Notes under the pieces: generated by a model
Told to the model about the DNA's origin: nothing
Databases searched by the model: none
The model's input: only the letters and a program-made list of their open reading frames with translations
Translations under genes and position numbers: made by a program
Source: JAAUUJ01 sp964392245
GTDB taxonomy: Bacteria; Cyanobacteriota; Cyanobacteriia; Thermostichales; Thermostichaceae
Assembly: GCA_964392245.1 (NCBI GenBank)
Contig: CAYMOX010000001.1
Coordinates: forward strand, 62,001-126,000
Direction of reading: 5' to 3'
Length of the DNA: 64,000 nt
Part shown: positions 44,361 to 52,938 of the stretch, in pieces
Position numbering within the stretch: the first letter of the stretch is position 1
Layout of the letters: each line of letters starts with the position of its first letter

Positions 44361-45608
44361 ATGCAAACTGATTCTCACACTTTCCTCTCGGTGTTCTCTG
44401 CCTTCTGGAAGCGCTGGGGAGATCTGTGGATTGGGGTAGTCTTGTCCCTATTGATCGGATTGATCTATTACCTGAGCACACCGGAGCTGGTGAGCCCGTT
44501 TGATTACACCTTTCGCATGGCGCGAGCGCTGCTGCAGGGGCACGCAGGGTTACAGGAGACCCCTCCCCCCTATCTGAATGAAATGATCCCCCTGAATGGG
44601 CGCTATTACTCCGTCTTTCCTCTCGGCAGCGTGTTGACGGTGTTACCTCATGCCTGGGTGGCGGAGCAGGGCTGGATCCGGGCTTATCCTTCTGCCCAAG
44701 TGGCGGGATTGATCGCGGCGGCGATTGCCTGGGTGGCCTATGGGCTAGCCTCTCACTACGGGTTTTCGCTGGGGATGCGCTGTCTGCTGGTGCTGTTTCT
44801 GCTGCTGGGTAACTGGACCTGGTGCAATCTTGTGTTCGGAGGGGCCTGGCATCTGACGTTGGGGTTTGCGCTCTTGGGGCAACTGGCCGCTCTTTACTTG
44901 ATTCTGGTGCGTCGCATTCCCTGGTTGGCGGGTCTCTGTTTTGCCCTGGCCTTTGGGAACCGCACAGAACTGGTGCTCCTGGCTCCCCTGTTTCTTTACT
45001 TACTGGTGCGGGAGGATCTGTTTGTGGACAACTGGCTGGCCAGAGTCTGGCGTCCGGTCCTGGAGTTCTGCCTGGTTCCCTTCGGCCTGGGGGTCGCCAC
45101 ACTGGGCTATAACTCCGTGCGGTTTGGATCGATCACTGATTTTGGCAAAAGCCGGATTCCCGGCGTGCTGGAGGAACCCTGGTTCTCAGATGGGATCTTT
45201 GCCCTCTCTGCCATGGGGCGCAATCTGCGGGAGATGCTACTCCGACCCTGGAAGCGGGTGGAGGGCTTTCCTTATTTCGTCCCCACCGGGTTTGGGGGTT
45301 CGATCTTTCTGGCCAGTCCCTTTTTGCTGCTGCTTTTTCGCCCCCACAATCTCCGGCACCCCTGCGTGATCGTCTCCTGGATCGCCATTGGGGTGACTAC
45401 TGCAATTCTCTGGTTGCACGGAAATCCGGGGGGATGGCAGTATTCCTATCGCTATGCCATGAATCTGTTGCCCTGGATCTACTTGATCCTGCTGCACAAC
45501 AGCCCGCGTTCCCTCACCCCCCTGCCCGTGATCCTGCTGGTGCTATCCGTGGGAATCAGTGGCTATGCCACCTGGTTATTTCACTGGACTGACTATGTGC
45601 GTCCCTAA
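44361..45608 (+). CDS. Multi-pass membrane protein, glycosyltransferase-39-like
   Basis: The 415-residue product has about ten hydrophobic helices and an early luminal loop (residues ~45-80, PFDYTFRMARALLQGH, then LNGRYYSVFPLG). This resembles the polyprenol-phosphate-sugar-dependent GT-C/PMT superfamily, although the catalytic Asp-Glu pair is not clear. FGNRTELVLLAPLFLY and WLHGNPGGWQYSYRYAMNLLPW are further typical features. I give it as a probable GT-C membrane protein and leave the substrate open. It follows sigA with a ~90-base gap; its stop overlaps that of the convergent small membrane protein. Confidence 0.7.
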   Translation: MQTDSHTFLSVFSAFWKRWGDLWIGVVLSLLIGLIYYLSTPELVSPFDYTFRMARALLQGHAGLQETPPPYLNEMIPLNGRYYSVFPLGSVLTVLPHAWVAEQGWIRAYPSAQVAGLIAAAIAWVAYGLASHYGFSLGMRCLLVLFLLLGNWTWCNLVFGGAWHLTLGFALLGQLAALYLILVRRIPWLAGLCFALAFGNRTELVLLAPLFLYLLVREDLFVDNWLARVWRPVLEFCLVPFGLGVATLGYNSVRFGSITDFGKSRIPGVLEEPWFSDGIFALSAMGRNLREMLLRPWKRVEGFPYFVPTGFGGSIFLASPFLLLLFRPHNLRHPCVIVSWIAIGVTTAILWLHGNPGGWQYSYRYAMNLLPWIYLILLHNSPRSLTPLPVILLVLSVGISGYATWLFHWTDYVRP

Positions 45609-45907
45609 GAGGATCCCAGTGACAGTAAAAGGAAGACGGTAAAGAGACCCATGAGCACCCATCCCAGAAAGGCCATGGCGGCGGGTGGGATCCCCTGACT
45701 GTAGTCAGAGGCCAGGGAGGCCATGAATCCCCAGCGAGCCATGTCTGCAAAAAGGCCAGGAAAGAAGATCATGAGTAGAGGCAGAGCCGAGATCAGCATG
45801 GCCAGACCCCAATCTGTAACTCCTTCGGCAGCCCTTAAACCCAGCAGAACCCCGTTGATCAGGGCAAGTCCAATGGCAGCCAGCTTCAAGATGAGGGGAC
45901 GAGACAT
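45605..45907 (-). CDS. Small membrane protein of unknown function
   Basis: The 100-residue product has three hydrophobic helices (KLAAIGLALINGVLLGL, AMLISALPLLMIFFPGLF, MAFLGWVLMGLFTVFLLLSL) and a short polar loop with DYSQGI. I recognise it only as a type of conserved small membrane protein found in several bacteria. Its last bases overlap the stop of the convergent GT-C-like gene. Function unknown. Confidence 0.65.
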   Translation of the reverse strand: MSRPLILKLAAIGLALINGVLLGLRAAEGVTDWGLAMLISALPLLMIFFPGLFADMARWGFMASLASDYSQGIPPAAMAFLGWVLMGLFTVFLLLSLGSS

Positions 45908-46055
45908 AAAGTTAGAGGCGTGGGTCGAGCACTGCCCTGATTCAACCGCATGTACCTGGGAATTTACAAGCCACTTCTTGACTTCTGGATGCTTGGCCTG
46001 CTGAGGACTGATTTGCTAGCATCTCAGGGCTCCTTCCTGTGGCTGCAGACCTCCT

Positions 46056-46466
46056 ATGGCTTCTTCCCCACATCTTGCCCTGCTCCTCAAAATCGTGATT
46101 GGATCGGCCTGGGCCGATGGCCATCTGGAACCTGCCGAGCTGGATTATCTCCATGGCCTGCTGCAACGCTATGACCTGGAACAGGATCCGCAACTGAAGA
46201 CGCTGTTGAAGCAGCCTGTGTCCCCGGATCAGGTGGAACAATGGATGGTGGAATATCTGCAGGGGGCCACGGAGGAGCAACGGATGCGGCTGCTGGGAGC
46301 CATTGGCAATCTTCTGATCGCGGATGACACGGTTTCGGCAGAAGAGCACCAGCTCCTGGATGATTTTCACACCTTGATGGCCGCCATTCCCACTCAACCC
46401 GATCTGCTGCCCAAGGTTGTGAAGTCCCTGGGACAGCTATTTAAGCAGATCGTGCCCCGCACTTAG
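46056..46466 (+). CDS. TerB-like (tellurite resistance/DUF533-type) protein
   Basis: The 136-residue all-helical product fits TerB: WADGHLEPAELDYLHGL near residue 18 and the repeated IADDTVSAEEHQLLDDF near 88, each an acidic loop (D-G-x-x-x-x-x-E) between helices that may bind metal. Stand-alone TerB-like proteins are common in cyanobacteria and not connected with tellurite. No ter genes are nearby. It is convergent with hrcA, 15 bases apart. Role unknown. Confidence 0.85.
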   Translation: MASSPHLALLLKIVIGSAWADGHLEPAELDYLHGLLQRYDLEQDPQLKTLLKQPVSPDQVEQWMVEYLQGATEEQRMRLLGAIGNLLIADDTVSAEEHQLLDDFHTLMAAIPTQPDLLPKVVKSLGQLFKQIVPRT

Positions 46467-46481
46467 ATCAGAGTGGGTCTC

Positions 46482-47603
46482 CTAGGCCAGTGTGTTGGAG
46501 AGATGGGACGTCACCGCCTGCACCGAAGCAATTGCCTGTTCGTAGAGCATGCGGGTGGGACCCAGCAGGCTAACACTGCCCAGGGGTTCTTCACCGCGGT
46601 AGTAGGTGGAGGAGATCAGGGTGCAGTGGCGGATCGATTCCAGAGGATTCTCCGTGCCGATATAGACGGTCAGCTGTCCGGGTTGGCCGGGAATCAGGAC
46701 ATGGGTGAGAATCTCCTGCTCTTCCTCCAGTAACTGGACCACCGCCTGCACCTGCTGCGCCTGGGAGAACTCGGGTTGGCGCATCAACTCGGTCACCCCA
46801 GAGGTGTAGACCTTCCCCATGGCCGGGGGCAGACAGCGTTTGGCCATCATGGTGACCAGTTGTTTCAGCCAGACAGTGTAAGACCGAAATTCGCGGTCCA
46901 GCTCTAACCAGCTCAGATCCTGGAGTTGAGCCAGGGTCTTACCCCGCAGCTTGAGACTGAGAAAGTTGCTGAGCAGCTGTAACTCTTCTTCCAGCTGGGC
47001 CGGGGAGACATCCGGTAGGGGAATCAGGGCGGCATCTCGATCCGCAGGGGTGGAGGCTTCCTCCCAGAGGTGCACCAGAACCGAGTGGGTCTGGTAGGCA
47101 TCGGTGACCACCACCACCATGACTCGCTGGGGATCCACCATCACCAGCTGTACATGGCGAATAGTCACTGCCTGAGTACTGGGGGGACTAACCAGGGCAA
47201 TGCAACCGCTGAGTTTGGCCAGGAGACGGGCAGCACGGGCCAGCATCTGATCCAGATCATCGCCCAGGCGGTCCCCCAGGTGCTCACTTAGCTTTTGCAA
47301 AATTTGGTGTTGCTCTCTGGGCTGATCCGCTTCCACGAGCAGGAGTGCACAGGGGCGCAAGAGATCATTCACGTAAACGCGGTAGCCGGAATCGGAAGGA
47401 ACCCGACCTGCCGAGGGATGGGGTTGAAAGAGTAAACCTCCCTGCTCCAGGAAGGCCAGATCATTGCGGATCGTGGCCGTACTGACCCCGAGATTGTAAT
47501 TCTCCGCCAGCGCCTTTGAGCCCACGGGTTCAGCGGTGGCAATGTAGCTGCGTACCGTTGCCCGGAGTATCTTGTGTTGTCGGGATGTAAGTTTGCATTG
47601 CAT
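46482..47603 (-). CDS. hrcA: Heat-inducible transcription repressor HrcA
   Basis: HrcA binds CIRCE elements and blocks chaperone genes; GroEL normally keeps it folded, so heat lowers repression. The ~373-residue protein has the N-terminal winged helix (LTSRQHKILRATVRSYIATAEPVGSKAL, then STATIRNDLAFLEQGGL and the wing PHPSAGRVPSDSGYRVYV) and a GAF-like dimerisation domain with GTEN and the final LGPTRM block. ATG at 47603 is chosen, four codons inside an alternative start. A CIRCE site upstream of htpG (2278-2304) is a predicted target; no CIRCE site is seen before hrcA itself. The dnaJ/grpE genes that often adjoin hrcA are absent here. Confidence 0.97.
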   Translation of the reverse strand: MQCKLTSRQHKILRATVRSYIATAEPVGSKALAENYNLGVSTATIRNDLAFLEQGGLLFQPHPSAGRVPSDSGYRVYVNDLLRPCALLLVEADQPREQHQILQKLSEHLGDRLGDDLDQMLARAARLLAKLSGCIALVSPPSTQAVTIRHVQLVMVDPQRVMVVVVTDAYQTHSVLVHLWEEASTPADRDAALIPLPDVSPAQLEEELQLLSNFLSLKLRGKTLAQLQDLSWLELDREFRSYTVWLKQLVTMMAKRCLPPAMGKVYTSGVTELMRQPEFSQAQQVQAVVQLLEEEQEILTHVLIPGQPGQLTVYIGTENPLESIRHCTLISSTYYRGEEPLGSVSLLGPTRMLYEQAIASVQAVTSHLSNTLA

Positions 47604-47871
47604 GGCCACTGGCAATCACAAAGATATCAACAGATCAGGAACAGAAGGCAGAGCAGAAATGGAGGCAGATCGGTCAACTCAGGAATTAATGGGTTAACTG
47701 TAGCGATAATTCCCGAGGCTTGTCCACGGGTTGCAAGGTCACAAGAAGCAATGGGGGATATGAGAAACACAGGGCAGGGAGAATCCAGGCAGAAAAGGAT
47801 ATCGGGAGAACCTCCCCAGCTTGTAACGATTTGCAAATACAATGAGAGAGTTCTTGAAGGTGAAAGGCGAC

Positions 47872-49293
47872 ATGCGGGTTGCGATTGCAGGTGGAGGATT
47901 GGCAGGTCTGGCGTGTGCTAAATATCTCTGTGATCAGGGCCACCAACCTGTGGTTTATGAGCGGCAAGCGGTCCTGGGGGGGCTGGTTTCCGCCTGGCAG
48001 GATGCCGATGGAGACTGGGTAGAGACAGGACTGCATGTATTTTTTGGGGCCTATCCCAACATGCTGCAGCTGCTGGCGGAATTGGGGATTACGGATCGCC
48101 TGCAGTGGAAAGCCCACACCATGTTGTTTAATCAACCGGAGCAGCCAGGGCAGTTATCCCGCTTTGATTTTCCGGATCTACCTGCGCCCCTGAATGGGGT
48201 GGTAGCCATTCTCAGAAACAATGACATGCTCACCTGGCCGGAGAAGATCCAGTTTGGGTTGGGGCTCTTGCCTGCGATGGTACGAGGACAGGGCTATGTA
48301 GAGGCCATGGATCGCTACAGCTTTTCGGAGTGGTTGCAACGGCAGCGGGTGAGCCCCCGCGTGGAAAAAGAAGTCTTTATTGCCATGTCCAAGGCCCTCA
48401 ACTTCATCAATCCCGATCAGATCTCGGCCACCGTGCTGCTGACGGCCCTGAACCGCTTTCTGCAGGAAAAAGAAGGGTCCAAAATGGCATTTCTGGATGG
48501 ATCGCCAACGGAGCGTCTCTGTCAGCCCCTGGTGGATTACATTACGGCCCACGGAGGTGAGGTGCATCTGCAGGCTCCCCTGAAACAGATCGTTCTCAAT
48601 GGGGATGGAACCGTCAGCCATTTTCTCCTGCGTACTGCTGATCAGGAGTTGGACCGTGAGGTGCGAGCCGATGCCTATGTGTCTGCCCTTTCGGTGGATG
48701 CCCTGAAGCTATTGCTGCCGCAACCGTGGAAGACCCTGCCCTGCTTTGCCCAGCTGCAGGAACTGGAGGGAGTCCCGGTCATCAATATTCATCTCTGGTT
48801 TGACCGCAAACTCACGCAGGTGGATCATCTCCTCTTTTCGCGCTCGGAGTTGCTGAGTGTCTATGCCGATATGAGCAATACCTGCCAGGGCTACGCCAAT
48901 CCAGATCGGTCCATGCTGGAATTGATTCTGGCCCCCGCCCAGGACTGGTTGCACCGATCAGAGGATGAGATCCTGGCGGCCACCCTGGCGGAACTGGCGC
49001 GCCTTTTCCCCAACGATCTACCCGAACCTGCCCGCCTGCTCAAAGCCCACATTGTCAAAACCCCCCGCTCGGTGTACAAGGCCACCCCAGGCCGACAGCA
49101 ATTCCGTCCCCCCCAGATCACCCCCATCGCCAACTTCTTCCTGGCAGGGAGCTATACACTGCAGCCTTACCTGGGCAGCATGGAGGGGGCTGTGCTCTCG
49201 GGTAAACTGGCGGCTCAGGCCATTGACCAGCATTCCCCCCACCCCACCTCCCCTCCCTCGTCCGCAGAAGTTCTTTCCGGAGTGATCGGTTAA
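47872..49293 (+). CDS. crtP: 15-cis-phytoene desaturase
   Basis: CrtP (Pds) introduces two double bonds into phytoene to give zeta-carotene, passing electrons to plastoquinone. The ~473-residue FAD enzyme starts MRVAIAGGGLAGLACAKYL, the dinucleotide-binding motif. It has the usual plant/cyanobacterial blocks GLHVFFGAYPNMLQL near residue 55 and AMSKALNFINPDQIS near 170, and the C-terminal FAD block FFLAGSYTLQPYLGSMEGAVLSG. I use ATG at 47872, as in relatives, rather than 47842. It is followed by crtB, the preceding enzyme of the pathway, with ~137 bases between. Confidence 0.97.
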   Translation: MRVAIAGGGLAGLACAKYLCDQGHQPVVYERQAVLGGLVSAWQDADGDWVETGLHVFFGAYPNMLQLLAELGITDRLQWKAHTMLFNQPEQPGQLSRFDFPDLPAPLNGVVAILRNNDMLTWPEKIQFGLGLLPAMVRGQGYVEAMDRYSFSEWLQRQRVSPRVEKEVFIAMSKALNFINPDQISATVLLTALNRFLQEKEGSKMAFLDGSPTERLCQPLVDYITAHGGEVHLQAPLKQIVLNGDGTVSHFLLRTADQELDREVRADAYVSALSVDALKLLLPQPWKTLPCFAQLQELEGVPVINIHLWFDRKLTQVDHLLFSRSELLSVYADMSNTCQGYANPDRSMLELILAPAQDWLHRSEDEILAATLAELARLFPNDLPEPARLLKAHIVKTPRSVYKATPGRQQFRPPQITPIANFFLAGSYTLQPYLGSMEGAVLSGKLAAQAIDQHSPHPTSPPSSAEVLSGVIG

Positions 49294-49430
49294 GAATCTC
49301 TGCATCCGCTCCCGACCATGGGATAATTTAGGCCAGAGTTCACAATCTGTAACCTGTTTGCTGCTTTGCGATCCTGCCTCAACTGCCTGTCTCCCAGCTT
49401 GGTTGTCGCTTCTCGTTGCGGGTGAGCCAG

Positions 49431-50306
49431 ATGATCTCCCTTAGTGAATCCATCCAGCGCTGTCGGACCATCACCGCCAAGCATGCCAAGACCTTTTATC
49501 TGGGATCTCTGCTCCTGCCCCAGCCCAAGCGGGCGGCGATCTGGGCTATCTATGCCTGGCTGCGCCAGACGGATGAACTGCTAGATGGTCTCGACAGTCC
49601 CGTCGACTCGCCCGTGCTAACCCGTGACACGCTGGAACAGTGGTCCCTGCAAATGGAGAAACTTTTCCAAACCGGAGACCCTGCCCGTGACACCGATGTA
49701 GCTCTGGTGGACGCCATCCAGCGCTATCAGCTCTCAGTGGAGCCGTTTCGGGAAATGATCCTGGGCCAGCAGATGGACCTGGATACCAACCGCTATCAAA
49801 CCTGGGAGGATCTGCATCTCTACTGCTACCGGGTGGCCGGGACCGTGGGCCTGATGTCCTCCGAGATCATGGGGTTTCTGCCCGGGGAAAATGGTACCCA
49901 AGAGGCGGTGGCCCTGGGGATCGCCATGCAGCTGACCAATATTCTGCGGGATGTGGGGGAAGATGCCCGGCGGGGGCGCATTTACCTGCCGCTAGAAGAT
50001 CTGCAGCGCTTTAATTACTCGGAAGCGGATCTGTTTAACTACGTGATTGACGAGCGCTGGATCCATCTCATGAATTACGAGATCAAGCGGGCACGGGACT
50101 ACTACGCCCAGGCAGAATCGGGGATCCGCACCCTGCAACCCGACTCCCGCTGGCCTGTTTGGGCATCCTTGATGCTCTACCGCCGCATTCTGGATGCAAT
50201 TGAGCGCAACCACTACCAGGTGTTTCGCACCCGTGCCTATGTCTCCACTCTGCGCAAGGCGGTGACCTTGCCTGTGGCCTGGTGGCGGGCTAAGTACAAC
50301 TATTGA
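49431..50306 (+). CDS. crtB: Phytoene synthase
   Basis: CrtB condenses two geranylgeranyl diphosphates to 15-cis-phytoene. The 291-residue protein has the first Asp-rich site (AIYAWLRQTDELLDG near 45), the central YCYRVAGTVGLMS near 126 and the second Asp-rich site (QLTNILRDVGEDARRGRIYLP near 160), all intact. ATG at 49431 gives the natural start MISLSESIQRCRTITAKHAK; an in-frame TTG 15 bases upstream is less likely. It lies downstream of crtP in a typical cyanobacterial crtP-crtB pair. An ABC-2 permease gene starts four bases after its stop. Confidence 0.97.
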   Translation: MISLSESIQRCRTITAKHAKTFYLGSLLLPQPKRAAIWAIYAWLRQTDELLDGLDSPVDSPVLTRDTLEQWSLQMEKLFQTGDPARDTDVALVDAIQRYQLSVEPFREMILGQQMDLDTNRYQTWEDLHLYCYRVAGTVGLMSSEIMGFLPGENGTQEAVALGIAMQLTNILRDVGEDARRGRIYLPLEDLQRFNYSEADLFNYVIDERWIHLMNYEIKRARDYYAQAESGIRTLQPDSRWPVWASLMLYRRILDAIERNHYQVFRTRAYVSTLRKAVTLPVAWWRAKYNY

Positions 50307-50310
50307 TCCC

Positions 50311-51138
50311 ATGACACTTCTTTCCTCTTCCTACCCAACCTCGTTTGCCCGCATTCTGGGGGACAGCTGCACTGTCTTCTGGCGTGACTGGCTGGATCTG
50401 CGCTCCCGTGTCTGGCAGATTCTGGCCTCGGGGCTGGTGGCTCCTCTGATCTACATGGTGGCCTTCGGGGTGGGATTGGGCAGTTCCCTGAGTCCGGCGG
50501 CGCTGGAAACGATTGCCGGTGAGACTTCAGGGGGTGCGGACTCCTATCTGCGCTTTATTCTGCCCGGCATGGTGGCCCTCTCGGCCATGACGATCAGCTT
50601 TGGGGGGACCACCTTTTCCATCTGTGGAGCCCGCTTATTTACCCGCAGCTTTGAGGAATTGCTGTTGTTGCCTGTGCATCCGCTGTCTCTGCACATGGGC
50701 AAGATGCTGGCGGGGGTGGCGCGGGGCATGATCACGGCTTTTGGGGTGCTGGCCATCGGGGTGATCGGAACCCAGTCCTGGGGGCTGCTGCATCCTCTGG
50801 CGTTGCTGGTTCTGATCCTGAACTGTGCCGTGTTTGCCGGGATCGGGGTGATCGCCGGACTGAATGTGCCTTCGCTGGAGAGCGTGGGGGTGCTGACCAA
50901 TTTTTTAATTACGCCCATGTCCTTTTTGGGGGCCACCTTTTTTGATCCGGCCCAGCTTCCGGGTCTCCTGAAACCGCTGGTGTATGGCCTGCCCCTTACC
51001 TACGCCAGTCTGGGCATCCGTGCCGCCGCCCTGAAACCGCTGGAACAATTTCCCTGGTACTCGATTGCGGTGCTGCTGGGGCTGGCCACACTGCTCACCT
51101 TTGTGGGGGCCTACCAGTTCTCCCATCAGCAGGATTAA
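50311..51138 (+). CDS. ABC-2 type transporter permease (NodJ-like)
   Basis: The 275-residue protein has six hydrophobic helices and the ABC-2 layout: an N-terminal RDWLDLRSRVWQILASGLVAPLIYMVAFGVGLG, a large extracytoplasmic loop (SYLRFILPGMVALSAM), GGTTFSICGARLFTRSFEELLLLPVHPL and a late FLITPMSFLGATFF. NodJ-type exporters move lipo-oligosaccharides or drugs together with a NodI-like ATPase. No ATPase gene is adjacent in the window. It begins four bases after crtB, so cotranscription is likely. Substrate unknown. Confidence 0.9.
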   Translation: MTLLSSSYPTSFARILGDSCTVFWRDWLDLRSRVWQILASGLVAPLIYMVAFGVGLGSSLSPAALETIAGETSGGADSYLRFILPGMVALSAMTISFGGTTFSICGARLFTRSFEELLLLPVHPLSLHMGKMLAGVARGMITAFGVLAIGVIGTQSWGLLHPLALLVLILNCAVFAGIGVIAGLNVPSLESVGVLTNFLITPMSFLGATFFDPAQLPGLLKPLVYGLPLTYASLGIRAAALKPLEQFPWYSIAVLLGLATLLTFVGAYQFSHQQD

Positions 51139-51200
51139 CAGCGAGGCTCAGGATCCCCCTGGCTTCAGCTGCTGCAGATTTTCTAGATCTCTAGAACAGG

Positions 51201-52262
51201 CTAGAGAAAGCGTTCCAGCACCTCACAGGTGGCCACCCCAGTTTTCGCCCAGGTGAATTGGGCACTTCTGGCCAGCCCTTGCTGCCGCAGTTGCGCTTGG
51301 AGTTGAGGATCCTGAAGCAGGAGCTGCATGGCAGCTGCAATCTCTTCGGTGTGGTAGGGATCCACCAGCAGAGCCGCATCCCCAGCCACCTCCGGTAAAG
51401 AAGAGAGATTTGAGGTGATCACAGGTGTGCCACAGGCCATCGCCTCCAGAACCGGCAACCCAAAACCCTCCCACAAGCTGGGCAGGACCAGGGCAGTCGC
51501 CTGATTCAGGAGGATGGGCAGTTGATCATAGTCCACATAGCCCAGGATCTTCACCCGGTGTAGCAGCCCCAGTTCGCGGATCAGAGTGTTCAGATCCAAC
51601 CCCACCTCGGGTCCGGCCAGCCACAGTTCGATGTCCAAGTTCCCCAGCTGAGCAAAGGCGCGGGTCAGTCTGGCCAGATTCTTGTGGGCATCCCCTCTAC
51701 CGATGTAGAGAAAATAAGGGCGTTTGGGGAGATCCAGAAAGCGAAAATGATCGTGATCACAGGCCAGCGAAATTGGAGTTAGCTTCTGGGCTGGGATCTG
51801 GAAAAACTGCATGGCATCTGTTGCGGTGGCCTCGGAATCGCAGAGAATGTGCTCTGCCTGCTGTAGCACCTGGGGAAGCCAGTAGCGCTGATAGGTGGTC
51901 AGAGCCCGAGAAAGGCTGGGGAAGCGCAGCGGAATCAGATCGTGCAGGGTCACCACAAAGCGGCAGCCCGTCCAGACCGGAGCTTCGGGCAAGGGCGAAA
52001 AGAGCAATTTCCCCTGAAGCTGCTGGTAGATCCGGGGAAGCCGGAATTGGGTCCAGACTAATCGCCGCAGGTGACCTCGCCTGCCCTGCTCTGCAGTCAT
52101 GCCTGTTGTCAGGCGATAGCATTTCTGCTGCGGCTGCGGCTCTGCCACCAATAAGGTGGGGTCCAGCCTTTGCAAATGCGGGATCAGATTCTGGGCATAG
52201 GTGGCGAGTCCCGTGGGTTTACGGATGAGAAAGGCCAGGTTGATCAATAGGGAATGCTGCAC
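51201..52262 (-). CDS. Family 4 glycosyltransferase
   Basis: The 353-residue GT-B protein has an N-terminal acceptor domain and a C-terminal sugar-nucleotide domain with YIGRGDAHKNLARLTRAFA near residue 185 and the GT4 signature LPSLWEGFGLPVLEAMACGTPVITS near 260 (E-x7-E, here with EGFGLPVLE). It probably adds a hexose to a cell-surface glycan or glycolipid. No other polysaccharide genes are nearby. It is convergent with the ABC permease, ~60 bases apart. Acceptor unknown. Confidence 0.92.
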   Translation of the reverse strand: MQHSLLINLAFLIRKPTGLATYAQNLIPHLQRLDPTLLVAEPQPQQKCYRLTTGMTAEQGRRGHLRRLVWTQFRLPRIYQQLQGKLLFSPLPEAPVWTGCRFVVTLHDLIPLRFPSLSRALTTYQRYWLPQVLQQAEHILCDSEATATDAMQFFQIPAQKLTPISLACDHDHFRFLDLPKRPYFLYIGRGDAHKNLARLTRAFAQLGNLDIELWLAGPEVGLDLNTLIRELGLLHRVKILGYVDYDQLPILLNQATALVLPSLWEGFGLPVLEAMACGTPVITSNLSSLPEVAGDAALLVDPYHTEEIAAAMQLLLQDPQLQAQLRQQGLARSAQFTWAKTGVATCEVLERFL

Positions 52263-52328
52263 ACCTCAGGCTCCAATCCTGCCGGATCAGCATATCCGAT
52301 GCCGGACCCTTGGAGAACTCAGTTGCAC

Positions 52329-52712
52329 TCAGTCCCGCAGTTGTAAACCCTTGTGTTCTGGCTGCAGTTCTGGATCAAAAAGGGTGGTGTCGTCGTAGAA
52401 GGCTCCCCAGATCTGGGCTTGGTCCAGACTGACTCCCCGCAGATTGGCCCCCTGTAGTTCTGCCTCCCACAGATCGGCGTGGTCCAGACAGGCGTATTCC
52501 AGGTTGGCATCTCGCAGGTTGGCATAGCGCAGATCGGCTCCCCGCAAATCCGCCCCCCGCAGGTTCACTCCCGCTAAATCGGCATACCAGAGATCGGCTC
52601 CTGGTAAGCGGGCACTTTGAAAATCCCGTTGCCCCTCGGTATAGCATTGCAGCAACTGAGCTGGATGGGTTACCCGATCACAGCCTGCATCTCGTCTGAT
52701 CGCTCTGAGCAT
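52329..52712 (-). CDS. Pentapeptide repeat protein
   Basis: The 127-residue product consists mainly of A(D/N)Lxx repeats (ADLWYADLAGVNLRGADLRGADLRYANLR...), about 12 pentapeptides from residue 35 to 105. These build a right-handed quadrilateral beta-helix. The N-terminal ~30 residues include HPAQLLQCYTEGQ and a Cys pair. Such proteins are very common in cyanobacteria, and their roles differ from DNA-gyrase mimicry to scaffolding. It is downstream of hemA on the same strand with a ~226-base gap. Nothing specific can be assigned. Confidence 0.9.
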   Translation of the reverse strand: MLRAIRRDAGCDRVTHPAQLLQCYTEGQRDFQSARLPGADLWYADLAGVNLRGADLRGADLRYANLRDANLEYACLDHADLWEAELQGANLRGVSLDQAQIWGAFYDDTTLFDPELQPEHKGLQLRD

Positions 52713-52938
52713 CTCCTTACCCCCAAAACTCAGTGGGTGGGGGTCTGCGATGTAACTGCTTTCCCCAAATCTCCCTGCTCTAGAGTTAACCCAGGGGCAG
52801 TCCTGAGCACCAGTGATGGGGGATCATGTTACGCAAGCTCAAGCTATCTCAGGAGCAGCGGCCTAGCCTTTAGGACCATGCTCAGATTCTTCACTTTTTT
52901 TCATGAGCTGCAACACAGCTTAAAACCAGATCAAGCGC

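Noticed and set aside
45942..46397. Minus-strand frame opposite the TerB-like gene
   Set aside because: The plus-strand TerB motifs are clear; the minus frame has no known features.
51425..52228. Plus-strand frame opposite the glycosyltransferase gene
   Set aside because: It is the shadow of a clear GT4 enzyme and is Pro/Arg/Ser-rich without domains.
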